Source: Rhodospirillales bacterium | GTDB lineage: Bacteria > Pseudomonadota > Alphaproteobacteria > Acetobacterales > Acetobacteraceae | Direction of reading: 5' to 3' | Assembly: GCA_017304945.1 (NCBI GenBank) | Contig: JAFKLG010000111.1 | Span: 1-64,000, forward strand | DNA: 64,000 bases | Shown: in pieces, positions 16,326 to 24,071 of the stretch | How positions within the stretch are numbered: position 1 is the first letter of the stretch | Layout of the letters: each line of letters starts with the position of its first letter | Made by a program: the position numbers and the translations under genes | Notes under the pieces: model-generated | What the model was told of the DNA's origin: nothing | Seen by the model: the letters and a program-made list of their open reading frames with translations, nothing else | Databases searched by the model: none

Positions 16326-16424
16326 TGGCGGAGGCGGTGGGATTCGAACCCACGGGGGTGCTTCTCAGGGCGGGCCCCGGACGGTTTTAAAGACCGCTGC
16401 GATAAACCACTCTGCCACGCCTCC
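16326..16424 (-). tRNA. Serine-type suppressor tRNA, anticodon UUA (reads UAA)
   Basis: 99 bases including encoded CCA. Acceptor stem GGAGGCG/CGCCTCC has 7 perfect pairs; T arm GTGGG-TTCGAAT-CCCAC is perfect; discriminator base is G. Anticodon arm is GCGGT-CTTTAAA-ACCGT (4 Watson-Crick pairs and one G-T), which places TTA at positions 34-36 (16390-16388). Canonical serine tRNA(UGA) has CTTGAAA in this loop, so one G35-to-T change would give this. The variable region is 27 bases, long even for class II tRNAs, and can form a GGGG/CCCC stem. The D stem has an A-C mismatch (12-23). SerRS recognises the long arm and not the anticodon, so charging with serine is expected. It starts 2 bases after the HARE-like gene. 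Confidence 0.88.
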
Positions 16425-16426
16425 TA

Positions 16427-16939
16427 CTACGACGCCGACTCCGACGTTGTTGGGGTCGGCGTACTCGTTTGTGGAGTATGGTCTTGGTCGGAGTCAAGCG
16501 GTAGGGCTGTCGTGGCGCCTGACCATTCGCTCAGTCCGTAACCTTCTCCCCGCACGTTATCGAACTTCTCTGAGTGCGACAGTATGCTGGCCAAGACCGC
16601 AGTGGGCTTGGAGCCAGAAAACTGAAGCCCTTGGGCTCTCATGGCCTCAATGAGTTCAGGAGATTGAGCCCGACGACCACGAATCTTGAGCCACTCATAG
16701 GCGGCTGCCTCTACCTTAGCCGAGAAACTTCCAGACCGAGTTGGCTTGGCAGATTGCGGCTTGGTGGCGGTCGCCTCCGAACCGAGGCCTGCTTCCTCAT
16801 CTTCGTCAACGTCTGCCGCGTAGAGCCGGATTAGCTTCCTGAGAGTTATGTACCGCTGGAACGCCGGGTTGCTCGAAAGCTCCCGGTACAACTTCTTGAG
16901 TTCAGCTCGGGCGGCATCAACAAATCCTGCGAGTTCCAT
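16427..16939 (-). CDS. HARE-HTH-like winged-helix protein carried by the transposon
   Basis: 170 residues from ATG 16939, with GGAGAG 5 bases upstream. Residues 1-50 are helical (FVDAARAELKKLYRELSSNPAFQRYITLRKLI), then an acidic/low-complexity linker, then a domain at about 78-140: KVEAAAYEWLKIRGRRAQSP, ELIEAMRAQGLQFSGSKP, AVLASILSHSEKFDNVRGEG and YGLSEW. That helix-helix-helix-wing order is like HARE/HB1-type winged helices found with restriction enzymes and chromatin proteins. Ends in tandem TAG TAG at the tRNA's 5' edge, so transcript and tRNA are probably one unit. A TTGTTC-N17-TAGGGT promoter-like match lies about 40 bases upstream. Confidence 0.65.
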   Translation of the reverse strand: MELAGFVDAARAELKKLYRELSSNPAFQRYITLRKLIRLYAADVDEDEEAGLGSEATATKPQSAKPTRSGSFSAKVEAAAYEWLKIRGRRAQSPELIEAMRAQGLQFSGSKPTAVLASILSHSEKFDNVRGEGYGLSEWSGATTALPLDSDQDHTPQTSTPTPTTSESAS

Positions 16940-17073
16940 TGGCCTCTCTCCAGTATGAGAGCAACCCTACCGGATTCGGTACGTCGGAACAACGCCAATA
17001 ATAACCGCCCTGTGAGTAACTCAGCCGCCCTGAAACGGTTTGAAGGAAGTCAGATTAACCAAACCGGTTCATT

Positions 17074-17101
17074 GGTTTGTGGTGTCAGGTACATAATTGG
17101 G
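17074..17101 (-). repeat. Right terminal inverted repeat of the transposon
   Basis: Read on the minus strand it begins CCCAATTATGTACCTGAC and matches the left repeat at 23 of 28 positions. It ends at 17101 next to A7, the remnant of the parE terminator T tract. The 160 bases between it and the HARE-like gene contain an AAACC...GGTTT inverted repeat and the likely promoter of the minus-strand cargo operon. Confidence 0.82.
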
Positions 17102-17131
17102 AAAAAAACCTATGCCGTCTCATCGACGGCA
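17102..17131 (-). terminator. Rho-independent terminator of parE, split by the transposon
   Basis: Minus-strand stem TGCCGTC/GACGGCA (17131-17125 with 17119-17113), loop of 5, then ATAGG and seven T. It lies 32 bases after the parE stop. The transposon sits at the end of the T tract, so the stem and seven T remain on the parE side and eight T-equivalents (A on the plus strand) lie on the other flank. Confidence 0.7.
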
Positions 17132-17163
17132 AACGCCCCTGCGCCCTCCCCGACGGACCGCGC

Positions 17164-19203
17164 TCAGACGTCCACCTCTTCGACGGTCCGCGCCCGGTCC
17201 TGGATGAACTGGAACCGCAACTCCGGACGCCGCCCCATCAGGCTTTCCACCAGCGTGTTCGTCGCAGCACGGTCATCCGCCGGCGCCACCACCTTCAGCA
17301 GTGTCCGCCGCGCCGGATCCATCGTGGTCTCCTTGAGCTGCATCGGCGGCATCTCACCGAGACCTTTGAAGCGGCTGACCTCGACCTTCGCGTTCGCCTT
17401 GAACTCCCGCTTGAGCTTGCGTTCACGATCCGCGTCGTCCATCGCGTAGACGGATTTGGCGCCCTGGGTCAGGCGATACAGCGGCGGCTGCGCCAGATGG
17501 ACGTGCCCATGTCGCACCAGCTCCGGCAGCTCGCGATAGAAGAACGTCATCAGCAGCGAGGCGATGTGCGCCCCGTCCACGTCGGCGTCCGTCATGATGA
17601 TGACGCGGCCGTAGCGTAGCTTGGCGCGATCGAAGCGCTCACCCACCCCGCAGCCCAGCGCCTCGATCAGGTCCTTCAGCTCCTGGTTCTGCCGCAGCTT
17701 GTCCGCCGAGGCGCTGGCCACGTTCAGGATCTTGCCGCGCAGCGGCAGCACCGCCTGGGTCTCGCGGTTGCGCGCCTGCTTGGCGGACCCGCCGGCGCTG
17801 TCGCCCTCGACCAGGAAGATCTCCGTCTCCCCCGCGTTCTCCCGCGTGCAGTCGGCGAGCTTGCCCGGCAGCCGCAGCCGGCGCGTGGCGGACTTGCGCG
17901 GCGTGTCCTTGAGCTCCTTGCGGCGCAACCGCTCCTCGGCCCGCTCGATCACGAAGGCGAGCAGGTTGTCGGCGGACGCGGGATCGCCGGCCAGGAAATG
18001 GTCGAAGCGGTCGCGCAGCGCCGTCTCGACCAGACGCGTCGCCTCCGGGGTGGTCAGCTTCTCCTTGGTCTGGCCCTGGAACTGCGGCTCACGAATAAAG
18101 ACCGACAGCTTGGCCGCCAGCGGCGCCATCAGGTCCTCGGCGGTGACCTGGGCGGCGCGCCGATTGCCGCGGTGTTCGCCCCAGGCGCGCAGTCCCTTCA
18201 CCAGCGCGGCGCGGAAGCCGGCCTCATGGGTGCCGCCTTGGGGCGTCGGCACGGTGTTGCAGTAGGAGTGCAGGAACCCTTCCCCCTCCTCCAGCCAGGC
18301 GACGGCCCATTCGACACGGCCGGTCGCCTCGCCGTTGGAGGCGGGGGGCAGATTGGCCTCCCCAGCCCAGGGGATCGGCAGCACCCGCGGTGACTGGCCG
18401 ATATCCGCCTCCAGGCTGTCCCGCAGCCCGCCCGGGAAATGCAGCACCGCCTCGGCGGGCGTCTCGTCCTTGTCCCGCAGCAGCGACGCCGCGCAGACCC
18501 AGCGGATCTCGACCCCGCGGAACAGATAGGCCTTGGAGCGGCAGAGACGGTACAGCCGCGCCGGCTGGAAGGTGAGGGTGCCGAAGATCTCCGGGTCCGG
18601 CTTGAACCGGATGGTGGTGCCGCGCCGGTTGTGCACCGACCCGGCGTTGACGAGCTTGGAGGTCGGCTTGCCGCGCGCATAGCTCTGCTTCCACAGCGCA
18701 CGGTCGCGCGCCACCTCGACCTCCAGGACCTCCGACAATGCGTTGACCACGGAGCTGCCGACCCCGTGCAGGCCTCCCGAGGTGGCGTAGGCCTTGCCAC
18801 CGAACTTGCCGCCCGAGTGCAGCGTGGTGAGGATCACCTCCACCGCGCTGAGATTCTTGAACTTCGGGTGCGGGTCGACCGGCATGCCGCGGCCGTTGTC
18901 GCGGATGGTCAGCCAGTTGTCCGGCTCCAGCGTGACGTCGATGAAGCTCGCATGGCCCGCCACGGCCTCATCCATGGCGTTGTCCAGGATTTCCGCGGCG
19001 AGATGGTGCAGGGCCGCATCGTCGGTGCCGCCGATATACATGCCAGGCCGGCGACGGACGGGCTCCAGCCCCTCCAGCACCTCGATATCCTTGGCGGAAT
19101 ACTCGTCGAGGCGGGGCGCCTCCGGGGCCGTGGACTTGGTCCGCTTCGGAGCGGGCGGCGTTTCGGCGGCCTTGTTGGCGGGCTTACCGAACAAATCGTT
19201 CAT
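17164..19203 (-). CDS. parE: DNA topoisomerase IV subunit B
   Basis: 679 residues. GHKL ATPase domain: EVLEGLEPVRRRPGMYIGGTD at 41-61, catalytic E71 and N75 in EILDNAMDEA, RDNGRGMPVD at 101-110, GGLHGVGSSVVNAL at 143-156; transducer QTK loop at 378-380. TOPRIM domain: EIFLVEGDSAGGSAKQA at 461-477 and MTDADVDGAHI near 545. The length (679, without the long GyrB insert) and the MNDLFGK start favour ParE over GyrB. It decatenates chromosomes with ParC. It is the first chromosomal gene to the right of the phage and transposon block. Confidence 0.95.
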   Translation of the reverse strand: MNDLFGKPANKAAETPPAPKRTKSTAPEAPRLDEYSAKDIEVLEGLEPVRRRPGMYIGGTDDAALHHLAAEILDNAMDEAVAGHASFIDVTLEPDNWLTIRDNGRGMPVDPHPKFKNLSAVEVILTTLHSGGKFGGKAYATSGGLHGVGSSVVNALSEVLEVEVARDRALWKQSYARGKPTSKLVNAGSVHNRRGTTIRFKPDPEIFGTLTFQPARLYRLCRSKAYLFRGVEIRWVCAASLLRDKDETPAEAVLHFPGGLRDSLEADIGQSPRVLPIPWAGEANLPPASNGEATGRVEWAVAWLEEGEGFLHSYCNTVPTPQGGTHEAGFRAALVKGLRAWGEHRGNRRAAQVTAEDLMAPLAAKLSVFIREPQFQGQTKEKLTTPEATRLVETALRDRFDHFLAGDPASADNLLAFVIERAEERLRRKELKDTPRKSATRRLRLPGKLADCTRENAGETEIFLVEGDSAGGSAKQARNRETQAVLPLRGKILNVASASADKLRQNQELKDLIEALGCGVGERFDRAKLRYGRVIIMTDADVDGAHIASLLMTFFYRELPELVRHGHVHLAQPPLYRLTQGAKSVYAMDDADRERKLKREFKANAKVEVSRFKGLGEMPPMQLKETTMDPARRTLLKVVAPADDRAATNTLVESLMGRRPELRFQFIQDRARTVEEVDV

Positions 19204-19268
19204 GCTGTGTTCCCGTGTCTCCCCCGCACCCTACCGAAGCCGGGGGAGTCACGGCAACCGGGTCGAGG

Positions 19269-19742
19269 TTACTGGACGTGCGCTTCCAGGAACCACACCG
19301 CCTTGTCGAGGCTGCGGCTGAGGGCGGTGAAGATGTCGGCCGTATCCGCGTCACCGGCCTCGTCGGACTGGTCGATGTTCTCGCGCACGGCGTTGGCGAG
19401 CTTGCCGTAGCGTTCGATCAGGGCGGCCAGGTGGTCGGGGATCGCGTGAATCTCGGTGGGATAGGCCGGCAGCGAGGTCGCCTTGCCGACGGTCTGGACG
19501 GTGCCGAGCGCGGTGCCGCCGAGCTGCACGACCCGCTCCGCCATGGTGTCCACGTGGCCGTCGAGTTCGGTGCGGAACCCGTCGAGCATCTCGTGCACGG
19601 CGATGAATTGCGGGCCACGCAGGTTCCAGTGGGCCTGCTTGGTCGCCAGGGCCAGGTCGATCGCATCCGCCACGCGCGCGTTCAGCAGCTCGATGGCGGT
19701 GGTGCGCGCGTTGGACTTCAGATCGAGTTTCGTGGATCGCAT
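19269..19742 (-). CDS. dps: Dps-family DNA-binding ferritin-like protein
   Basis: 157 residues. KQAHWNLRGPQFIAVHEMLDGF (35-56) and HVDTMAERV (63-71) carry the ferroxidase ligands H38, H50, D65 and E69 at the subunit interface. Dodecameric Dps proteins oxidise Fe(II) with peroxide, store iron and protect DNA in stationary phase. Start MRSTKLDLKSNAR has the basic N-terminus usual for DNA binding. Stop codon TAA. Confidence 0.93.
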   Translation of the reverse strand: MRSTKLDLKSNARTTAIELLNARVADAIDLALATKQAHWNLRGPQFIAVHEMLDGFRTELDGHVDTMAERVVQLGGTALGTVQTVGKATSLPAYPTEIHAIPDHLAALIERYGKLANAVRENIDQSDEAGDADTADIFTALSRSLDKAVWFLEAHVQ

Positions 19743-19804
19743 CGTGTCACTCCTGGTTCAAACTTAGCCGGATATAGGCGGTCCGGCGGTGGGTCGTCTT
19801 GAAC

Positions 19805-21472
19805 TCACGCGCTGTTCAGCCCCGCGGCGGGCCGCCGGAGAAACGGCGCCGAGACGGTAGGTTCGCGCGTGGGCGCGTGGTCATGCGGGTCCACCGCGAG
19901 GTAGCGGCCGGGGCGGCCCGCCCCGCGCCGGTAGGCATCCGCCCGCGCCACCAGGATCCGATCCTCGTCCGACAGCCGGGTCGCTTCCCGCAGATGATCC
20001 GTCCAGTTTTCCACCGACCAGACCTCGAGCCAGCCTTCCGGGTGCGCGACGTCCTCATAGAGTTGCCAGAACAGGGCGCCGGTCCGCCCGCGAAGATGCC
20101 GCATCTCCTGCATCACCGCCAGAAACGCCGCCCGCTCGGAGGGTTGCACCCGGTAATGCACGATTTCCATGACGCGGCCGCGCGCCGTCCGCAGCAGGGG
20201 GACGAGTTCGGCCGCCGGCGCCTCGGGCGCGGGGGCCGGCTCGCTCTCGCGGGGGGCGGAGGTCGGCACCACGGTCTCGATCGGAAACCGCCGCGCGACC
20301 ACGGCAAGCACGAGTCCGGTCGCCGCCGCGGTCAGCAGGGTGTGCGCGATCCCGATCTCACCGCCGAGAACCCCCCAGGCGAAGGAGCCGACGGTCAGCG
20401 CGCCGTTCTGCGCAAGCTGGTAGATCGCGAGCGCGCGGGCGCGCACCCAGGCCGGGCAGACGAGCTGCGCCGCGGCCTGGATGGTCGCGTAGGCCGAGGT
20501 CCAGCCGATGCCGAACAGCAGCATGCCGAGGGACGCCGGCACCCAGTGCGTGGACAGCCCCAGCACCAGGATCCCGGCGCAGGACGACAGCGTACAGCCC
20601 ACCACGGTGGCGCCGCGGCTGAGGCGGCCGCGCACCATCGGCAGCAGCATGCCTGAGGTGACGCCGCCGATTCCCATCATGCCCAGGATCAACCCGTACA
20701 TGCCGGCCCCGAGCCCCAGCTCCTGCCGCACGAACAGCGGCAGGAGCGCCCACGGGGCGGAAGCGGGGATCGAATACGCGATCGTGCGCACCATCGCGTA
20801 TTGGACGGGCGGCGTGTTGCGGACGAAGCGAAGCCCCGCGCGCATCGCCGACACCAGGTGCTCGCGCGGCAGGCCGGTGAAGCGCCGTCCGCGCCGCCAC
20901 GCAGCCAGCGCCACGATCACCGCCAGGATCGAGACCGCGTAGAGGGTGAAGGTCAGGCTCGAGCCGCCCAGCAGAATCAGGAAACCCGCCAGCGCCGGCC
21001 CGATCGCGCGGGTCAGGTTGAAGCCGATGCCGTTCAGCGCGATCGCCTGCACCAGGTCCTCGCGCGGGACCAGTTCCGGGATGATGGCGCTCCAGGCCGG
21101 CGCGGTCAGCGCCGCCCCGATCCCGATCGCGAAGGTCAGCACCAGCAGCCATCCCGCGGTCATCAGATGCGCGATGGTGAGCGCGGCCAGCAAGGTCGCG
21201 GCGAGGATCGTCCAGATCTGGGTCGCGATCAGGAACAGGCGGCGGTCGACGATGTCGGCCAGCGCGCCGCCGGGGATGGCCAGCAGGAACACGGGCATGA
21301 TGGTCGCGGCCTGCACCATGGCCACGATCAGCGGATCCGGTGCGAGCGACGTCATCAGCCAGCCGGCGCCGGTATTCTGCAGCCAGGTGCCGAGCCAGGC
21401 GACGACGCTGGCGAGCCACAGGCTGCGGAACGTCGCATTGCGCAGCGGCAGCAGCGCGGCCGGGACCCGCAT
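19805..21472 (-). CDS. MFS transporter (EntS/MFS_3-like) fused to a C-terminal monooxygenase-like domain
   Basis: 555 residues from ATG 21472, whose start overlaps the yceI-like stop (ATGA). Residues 1-400 are twelve hydrophobic segments of the MFS_3 type (RNATFRSLWLASVVAWLGTWLQNTGAGWLM start; PGGALADIVDRR loop between TM2 and TM3). After a Pro/Ala linker at about 410-435, residues 440-530 (RGRVMEIVHYRVQPSERAAFLAVMQEMR, LFWQLYEDVAHPEGWLEVWSVENW) form a dimeric alpha-beta barrel of the antibiotic-biosynthesis-monooxygenase type. Similar fusions occur in proteobacteria; substrate unknown. Confidence 0.85.
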   Translation of the reverse strand: MRVPAALLPLRNATFRSLWLASVVAWLGTWLQNTGAGWLMTSLAPDPLIVAMVQAATIMPVFLLAIPGGALADIVDRRLFLIATQIWTILAATLLAALTIAHLMTAGWLLVLTFAIGIGAALTAPAWSAIIPELVPREDLVQAIALNGIGFNLTRAIGPALAGFLILLGGSSLTFTLYAVSILAVIVALAAWRRGRRFTGLPREHLVSAMRAGLRFVRNTPPVQYAMVRTIAYSIPASAPWALLPLFVRQELGLGAGMYGLILGMMGIGGVTSGMLLPMVRGRLSRGATVVGCTLSSCAGILVLGLSTHWVPASLGMLLFGIGWTSAYATIQAAAQLVCPAWVRARALAIYQLAQNGALTVGSFAWGVLGGEIGIAHTLLTAAATGLVLAVVARRFPIETVVPTSAPRESEPAPAPEAPAAELVPLLRTARGRVMEIVHYRVQPSERAAFLAVMQEMRHLRGRTGALFWQLYEDVAHPEGWLEVWSVENWTDHLREATRLSDEDRILVARADAYRRGAGRPGRYLAVDPHDHAPTREPTVSAPFLRRPAAGLNSA

Positions 21473-22005
21473 CAGCGGCGCTCCGCCGAGGCCAGCGGCA
21501 CCTGGACGGTGATCCGCACCGTCTTGCCCCCGACCAGTGGGCGCGCCGTCATGCCCCAGGCAGCGCGCCGGAGCCGCCCCTGCGCGGTAACGGCAGCCGG
21601 TTGCCAATCGAGATCGAGGGCGAAGGGCCGCGTCACTCCGTGGAGGCTCAGTTGCCCGCTCACGGCATCCTTCTCGCACTGGCCCTCGAACCGCAGAGAC
21701 GGGAACCGCGCCGCATCCATGAATTCCGGCCCAACCAGGTCGTCGCGCAAGGAGGGATCGGACATCACGAGACTGGCGACCTCGACCTGCAGGCGGACCC
21801 GACATTGGCCGCGATTCTCTGGATCGTATGTCAGAATGCCGTCGAACCGGGTGAATTTTCCGTCCAGCGGGAACAGCCCCAGGCCGTAGGCGCGGAACGC
21901 TACGCTCGCGGCGGGGGGCTGCAGCGCGACCGTCAGCGGTGCCGCGGCCAATCCGGGCGCCAGCAGGAGAAGGACCATCAGGGCGAGCACGACAGGGCGG
22001 AGCAT
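21472..22005 (-). CDS. YceI-like secreted lipid-binding protein
   Basis: 177 residues from MLRPVVLALMVLLLLAPGLAAA, a clear Sec signal peptide cut near residue 22; longer upstream frame belongs to another reading. The mature protein has a YceI pattern: ASVAFRAYGLGLFPLDGKFTRFDGILTYD, VEVASLVMSDPSLRDDLVGPEFMDAARFPSLRFEG, then HGVTRPFALDLDW. YceI lipocalin-like barrels bind isoprenoid-type lipids in the periplasm. Coupled by ATGA overlap to the transporter gene downstream. Confidence 0.88.
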   Translation of the reverse strand: MLRPVVLALMVLLLLAPGLAAAPLTVALQPPAASVAFRAYGLGLFPLDGKFTRFDGILTYDPENRGQCRVRLQVEVASLVMSDPSLRDDLVGPEFMDAARFPSLRFEGQCEKDAVSGQLSLHGVTRPFALDLDWQPAAVTAQGRLRRAAWGMTARPLVGGKTVRITVQVPLASAERR

Positions 22006-22052
22006 CGGGCCGCGATAGCACCCGCGCCGGGGCAAGACGATGGCGGAGTCGG

Positions 22053-22802
22053 CTACCCGTAGGTGCGGGCGAAGAAAGTCGCGGTCACGCACGCGGTCAG
22101 CAGCAGCGTCGCCGCGCGGACCAGCCCAGGCGGCGCGCGCCGGCCCAGCGCGGCCGCACCCCATCCGCCGACGGTGGCACCCACCAGCATCACGATCGTC
22201 TCCGGCCATTGCACCGCATGCGCGATCACGAACGCCACGACGGCCACCGCGTTGGCCGCGCTCACGAGCAAGGTGCGCGGGCCTGCGAGGGCCTTGAGGT
22301 CGGTCGCCCCGAACAGGGTCCACACCGCCATCATCATGATGCCGACCGCCCCGCCGAAATAGCCGCCGTAAATCCCCAGCAGGAACTGCACGGTCAGCAC
22401 GGCGCCCAGGCCGATATGCACGCGGCGCCGCAACGCCTCACGCAGCGGCGCCCCGAACATCAGCGTCAGCGCGGCGATCAGCAGCAGCCATGGGAGCACG
22501 AGATCGAACACCCGCGCCGGGGTTACCAGCAGCAGCACCGCTCCGGCCAGCCCGCCCGCCACGGTGATCGCCACCAGCGGCCACAGCGCGACGTTGCAAA
22601 CCGCACCGAGCCCCGCGCGATAGGCCCAGGCGCTGGCGAGCCCGCCCGGCAGCAGCGCGACGGTGCTGGAGGCGTTGGCCTGCACCGGCGGCACGCCGGC
22701 GGCGATCAGCGCGGGCAGCGTGACGAAGGAGCCGCCACCGGCCAGCGCATTCATCGCGCCGCCCAGGAATCCCGCGCCGGCCACCAGCAGCATCGCATTC
22801 AT
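22053..22802 (-). CDS. TSUP-family (TauE/SafE) membrane transporter
   Basis: 249 residues with eight hydrophobic segments. The N-terminal GFLGGAMNALAGGGSFVTLPALIAAGVPPVQANASSTVALLPG and the second-half FLLGIYGGYFGGAVGIMMMAVW are the duplicated signature of the family. Members export sulfite, sulfonates or other organic anions. No substrate indication from neighbours. It ends 48 bases before the yceI-like gene and may be cotranscribed with it. Confidence 0.88.
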   Translation of the reverse strand: MNAMLLVAGAGFLGGAMNALAGGGSFVTLPALIAAGVPPVQANASSTVALLPGGLASAWAYRAGLGAVCNVALWPLVAITVAGGLAGAVLLLVTPARVFDLVLPWLLLIAALTLMFGAPLREALRRRVHIGLGAVLTVQFLLGIYGGYFGGAVGIMMMAVWTLFGATDLKALAGPRTLLVSAANAVAVVAFVIAHAVQWPETIVMLVGATVGGWGAAALGRRAPPGLVRAATLLLTACVTATFFARTYG

Positions 22803-22922
22803 GAGCAGGGCTCCCTTCCGGTCCCTGCGTGCCCTGGAGGCGCGGCGGCGCCAAGCCGGCGACGCTTCGGCCGCGGTCGAACCGAATGCCCACCGCCGCT
22901 GCGGCCGGGCCGGGTCGGAAGC

Positions 22923-24071
22923 CTACCGCGCCAGGCGGTATGCGGCGCCGATCAGGTCGAGCAGGTCCAGCAGCCGCGCCACGTAATGGTCGTGCGCGAC
23001 GAACCCCGCCGCTTCTGGGTCGTGCACCTGGCGTTCCAGCGTGTCGAGCAGCCGGTGCAGGCGCCGCTCATGCAGGCCGAGCCGCCGCTGCACCGGATCG
23101 GCGACGATCCCGGCGAAGGCCGCGGCCACGGTCGAGACCGCCATCAGGCCCCCGGTCATGCCGGCGACCAGGAAGGCCGAGGGTGCCACCGGGAACAGCG
23201 AGTACCACAGACCGCCGATCGCGCCCCCCATCGGGAAGGAGGCCAGGGCGGCATGCCGCGCCAGCAACCCGGCGAGGGCCGGCCCGAGCGACATGGCGCC
23301 CGGCGTGAGCTTGTGCAGCGTCAGCGCGCCGCTGCAGAGACTGAACAGGGCGGTGGTGATCTCGGCCGCCGCCGCCCGCGTCGCGCCATAGGATTCGACG
23401 GCCTGCGCCAGCCGCGCGTGCAGGGCGGGGTCGTCGTGCCGCGCGCCGATCTCGGCCAGCACCGGCCGCAGTGCGTCGGTGATGCGCGGGTCGGACAGGA
23501 TCGTCTCGGCCAGCGCATCGCGCTGCGATTCCCGTGCCGGCTCCTTGGCCGGCAGCTCGAGCAGGTCGGTCCGGATCCGCCAGGCGATCTCGTCCGCCAC
23601 CGCGGTCCGCACCAGCAGGCGGCGCCCCTGCAACCGCCCCGCCAGCCGGTTCGCACCGAACTTCCGCGCCGCCGCCGCGGCCAGGAACAGCCCCGCCTGC
23701 GGGGCGGCCATCGAGAGATTCAGGGGGGCGCGCGCGATGTCCCAGCCGATCGCCGCGCGATGCAGGGCCAGCGTGCCGCGCAGGGAGAAATTCGTGTCCA
23801 CGAACGGTTTCACCCGCGCGTGCCGGTCGGCGAAGTAGCGCCGGATCCCGTCCTCCACGATGGCGGACGCCTCGTCCCGCAGCGTGGCGAGCGGATCGGC
23901 GGCCGCCGGCGCAGGAGCCGGCAGTGCGATGGCGTGGACCGGTGCGGCCTGATCGCTTCCCGATGGCCGGGTTAGGTCGCGGTTAAGGAACCGGGCGGAT
24001 AGTGACCGCCAGCGCAGAGGCTGCGATCCGATGGCTGGCAAGCGGGACAAGAAGGGCGGCGACATCATCAT
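22923..24071 (-). CDS. DUF6635-like protein of unknown function, start uncertain
   Basis: 382 residues if started at 24071, but this start overlaps motB on the other strand by 41 bases and the first 55 residues look non-conserved. No other ATG lies before the conserved part; GTG in the AIVEDGIRRYF region (about residue 72) is an alternative. The core (FVDTNFSLRGTLALHRAAIGWDIARAPLNL) resembles DUF6635 proteins, and the C-terminal half has hydrophobic helices (ASFPMGGAIGGLWYSLFPVAPSAFLVAGMTGGLMAVST). Function unknown. Confidence 0.65.
   Translation of the reverse strand: MMMSPPFLSRLPAIGSQPLRWRSLSARFLNRDLTRPSGSDQAAPVHAIALPAPAPAAADPLATLRDEASAIVEDGIRRYFADRHARVKPFVDTNFSLRGTLALHRAAIGWDIARAPLNLSMAAPQAGLFLAAAAARKFGANRLAGRLQGRRLLVRTAVADEIAWRIRTDLLELPAKEPARESQRDALAETILSDPRITDALRPVLAEIGARHDDPALHARLAQAVESYGATRAAAAEITTALFSLCSGALTLHKLTPGAMSLGPALAGLLARHAALASFPMGGAIGGLWYSLFPVAPSAFLVAGMTGGLMAVSTVAAAFAGIVADPVQRRLGLHERRLHRLLDTLERQVHDPEAAGFVAHDHYVARLLDLLDLIGAAYRLAR

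Larger units (their letters stand above)
13844..17101. mobile_element. IS1595-family transposon with cargo (3258 bp)
   Basis: Bounded by 28-base inverted repeats (23 of 28 identical, both beginning CCCAATTAT), with a run of 8 A on the left flank (13836-13843) and 7 A on the right (17102-17108), consistent with an 8-base target duplication of the kind this family makes. It holds, left to right: transposase (+), a small antisense gene, a phosphoribosyltransferase, a tRNA with UUA anticodon and a HARE-like winged-helix gene (all -). Simple IS1595 elements are about 1 kb; members with passenger genes are known in the family, but this cargo is not one I know. Confidence 0.8.

Noticed and set aside
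16326..16424. Reading the tRNA as tRNA-Leu(UAA) or tRNA-Sec
   Set aside because: Shifting the anticodon loop by one base to give UAA destroys the stem (almost no pairs), and tRNA-Sec would need a long D stem and an 8-bp acceptor stem, which are absent.
21939..23975. A 678-codon plus-strand frame
   Set aside because: Antisense to yceI-like, TSUP and DUF6635 genes; highly Arg/Gly/His biased and without a fold signature.
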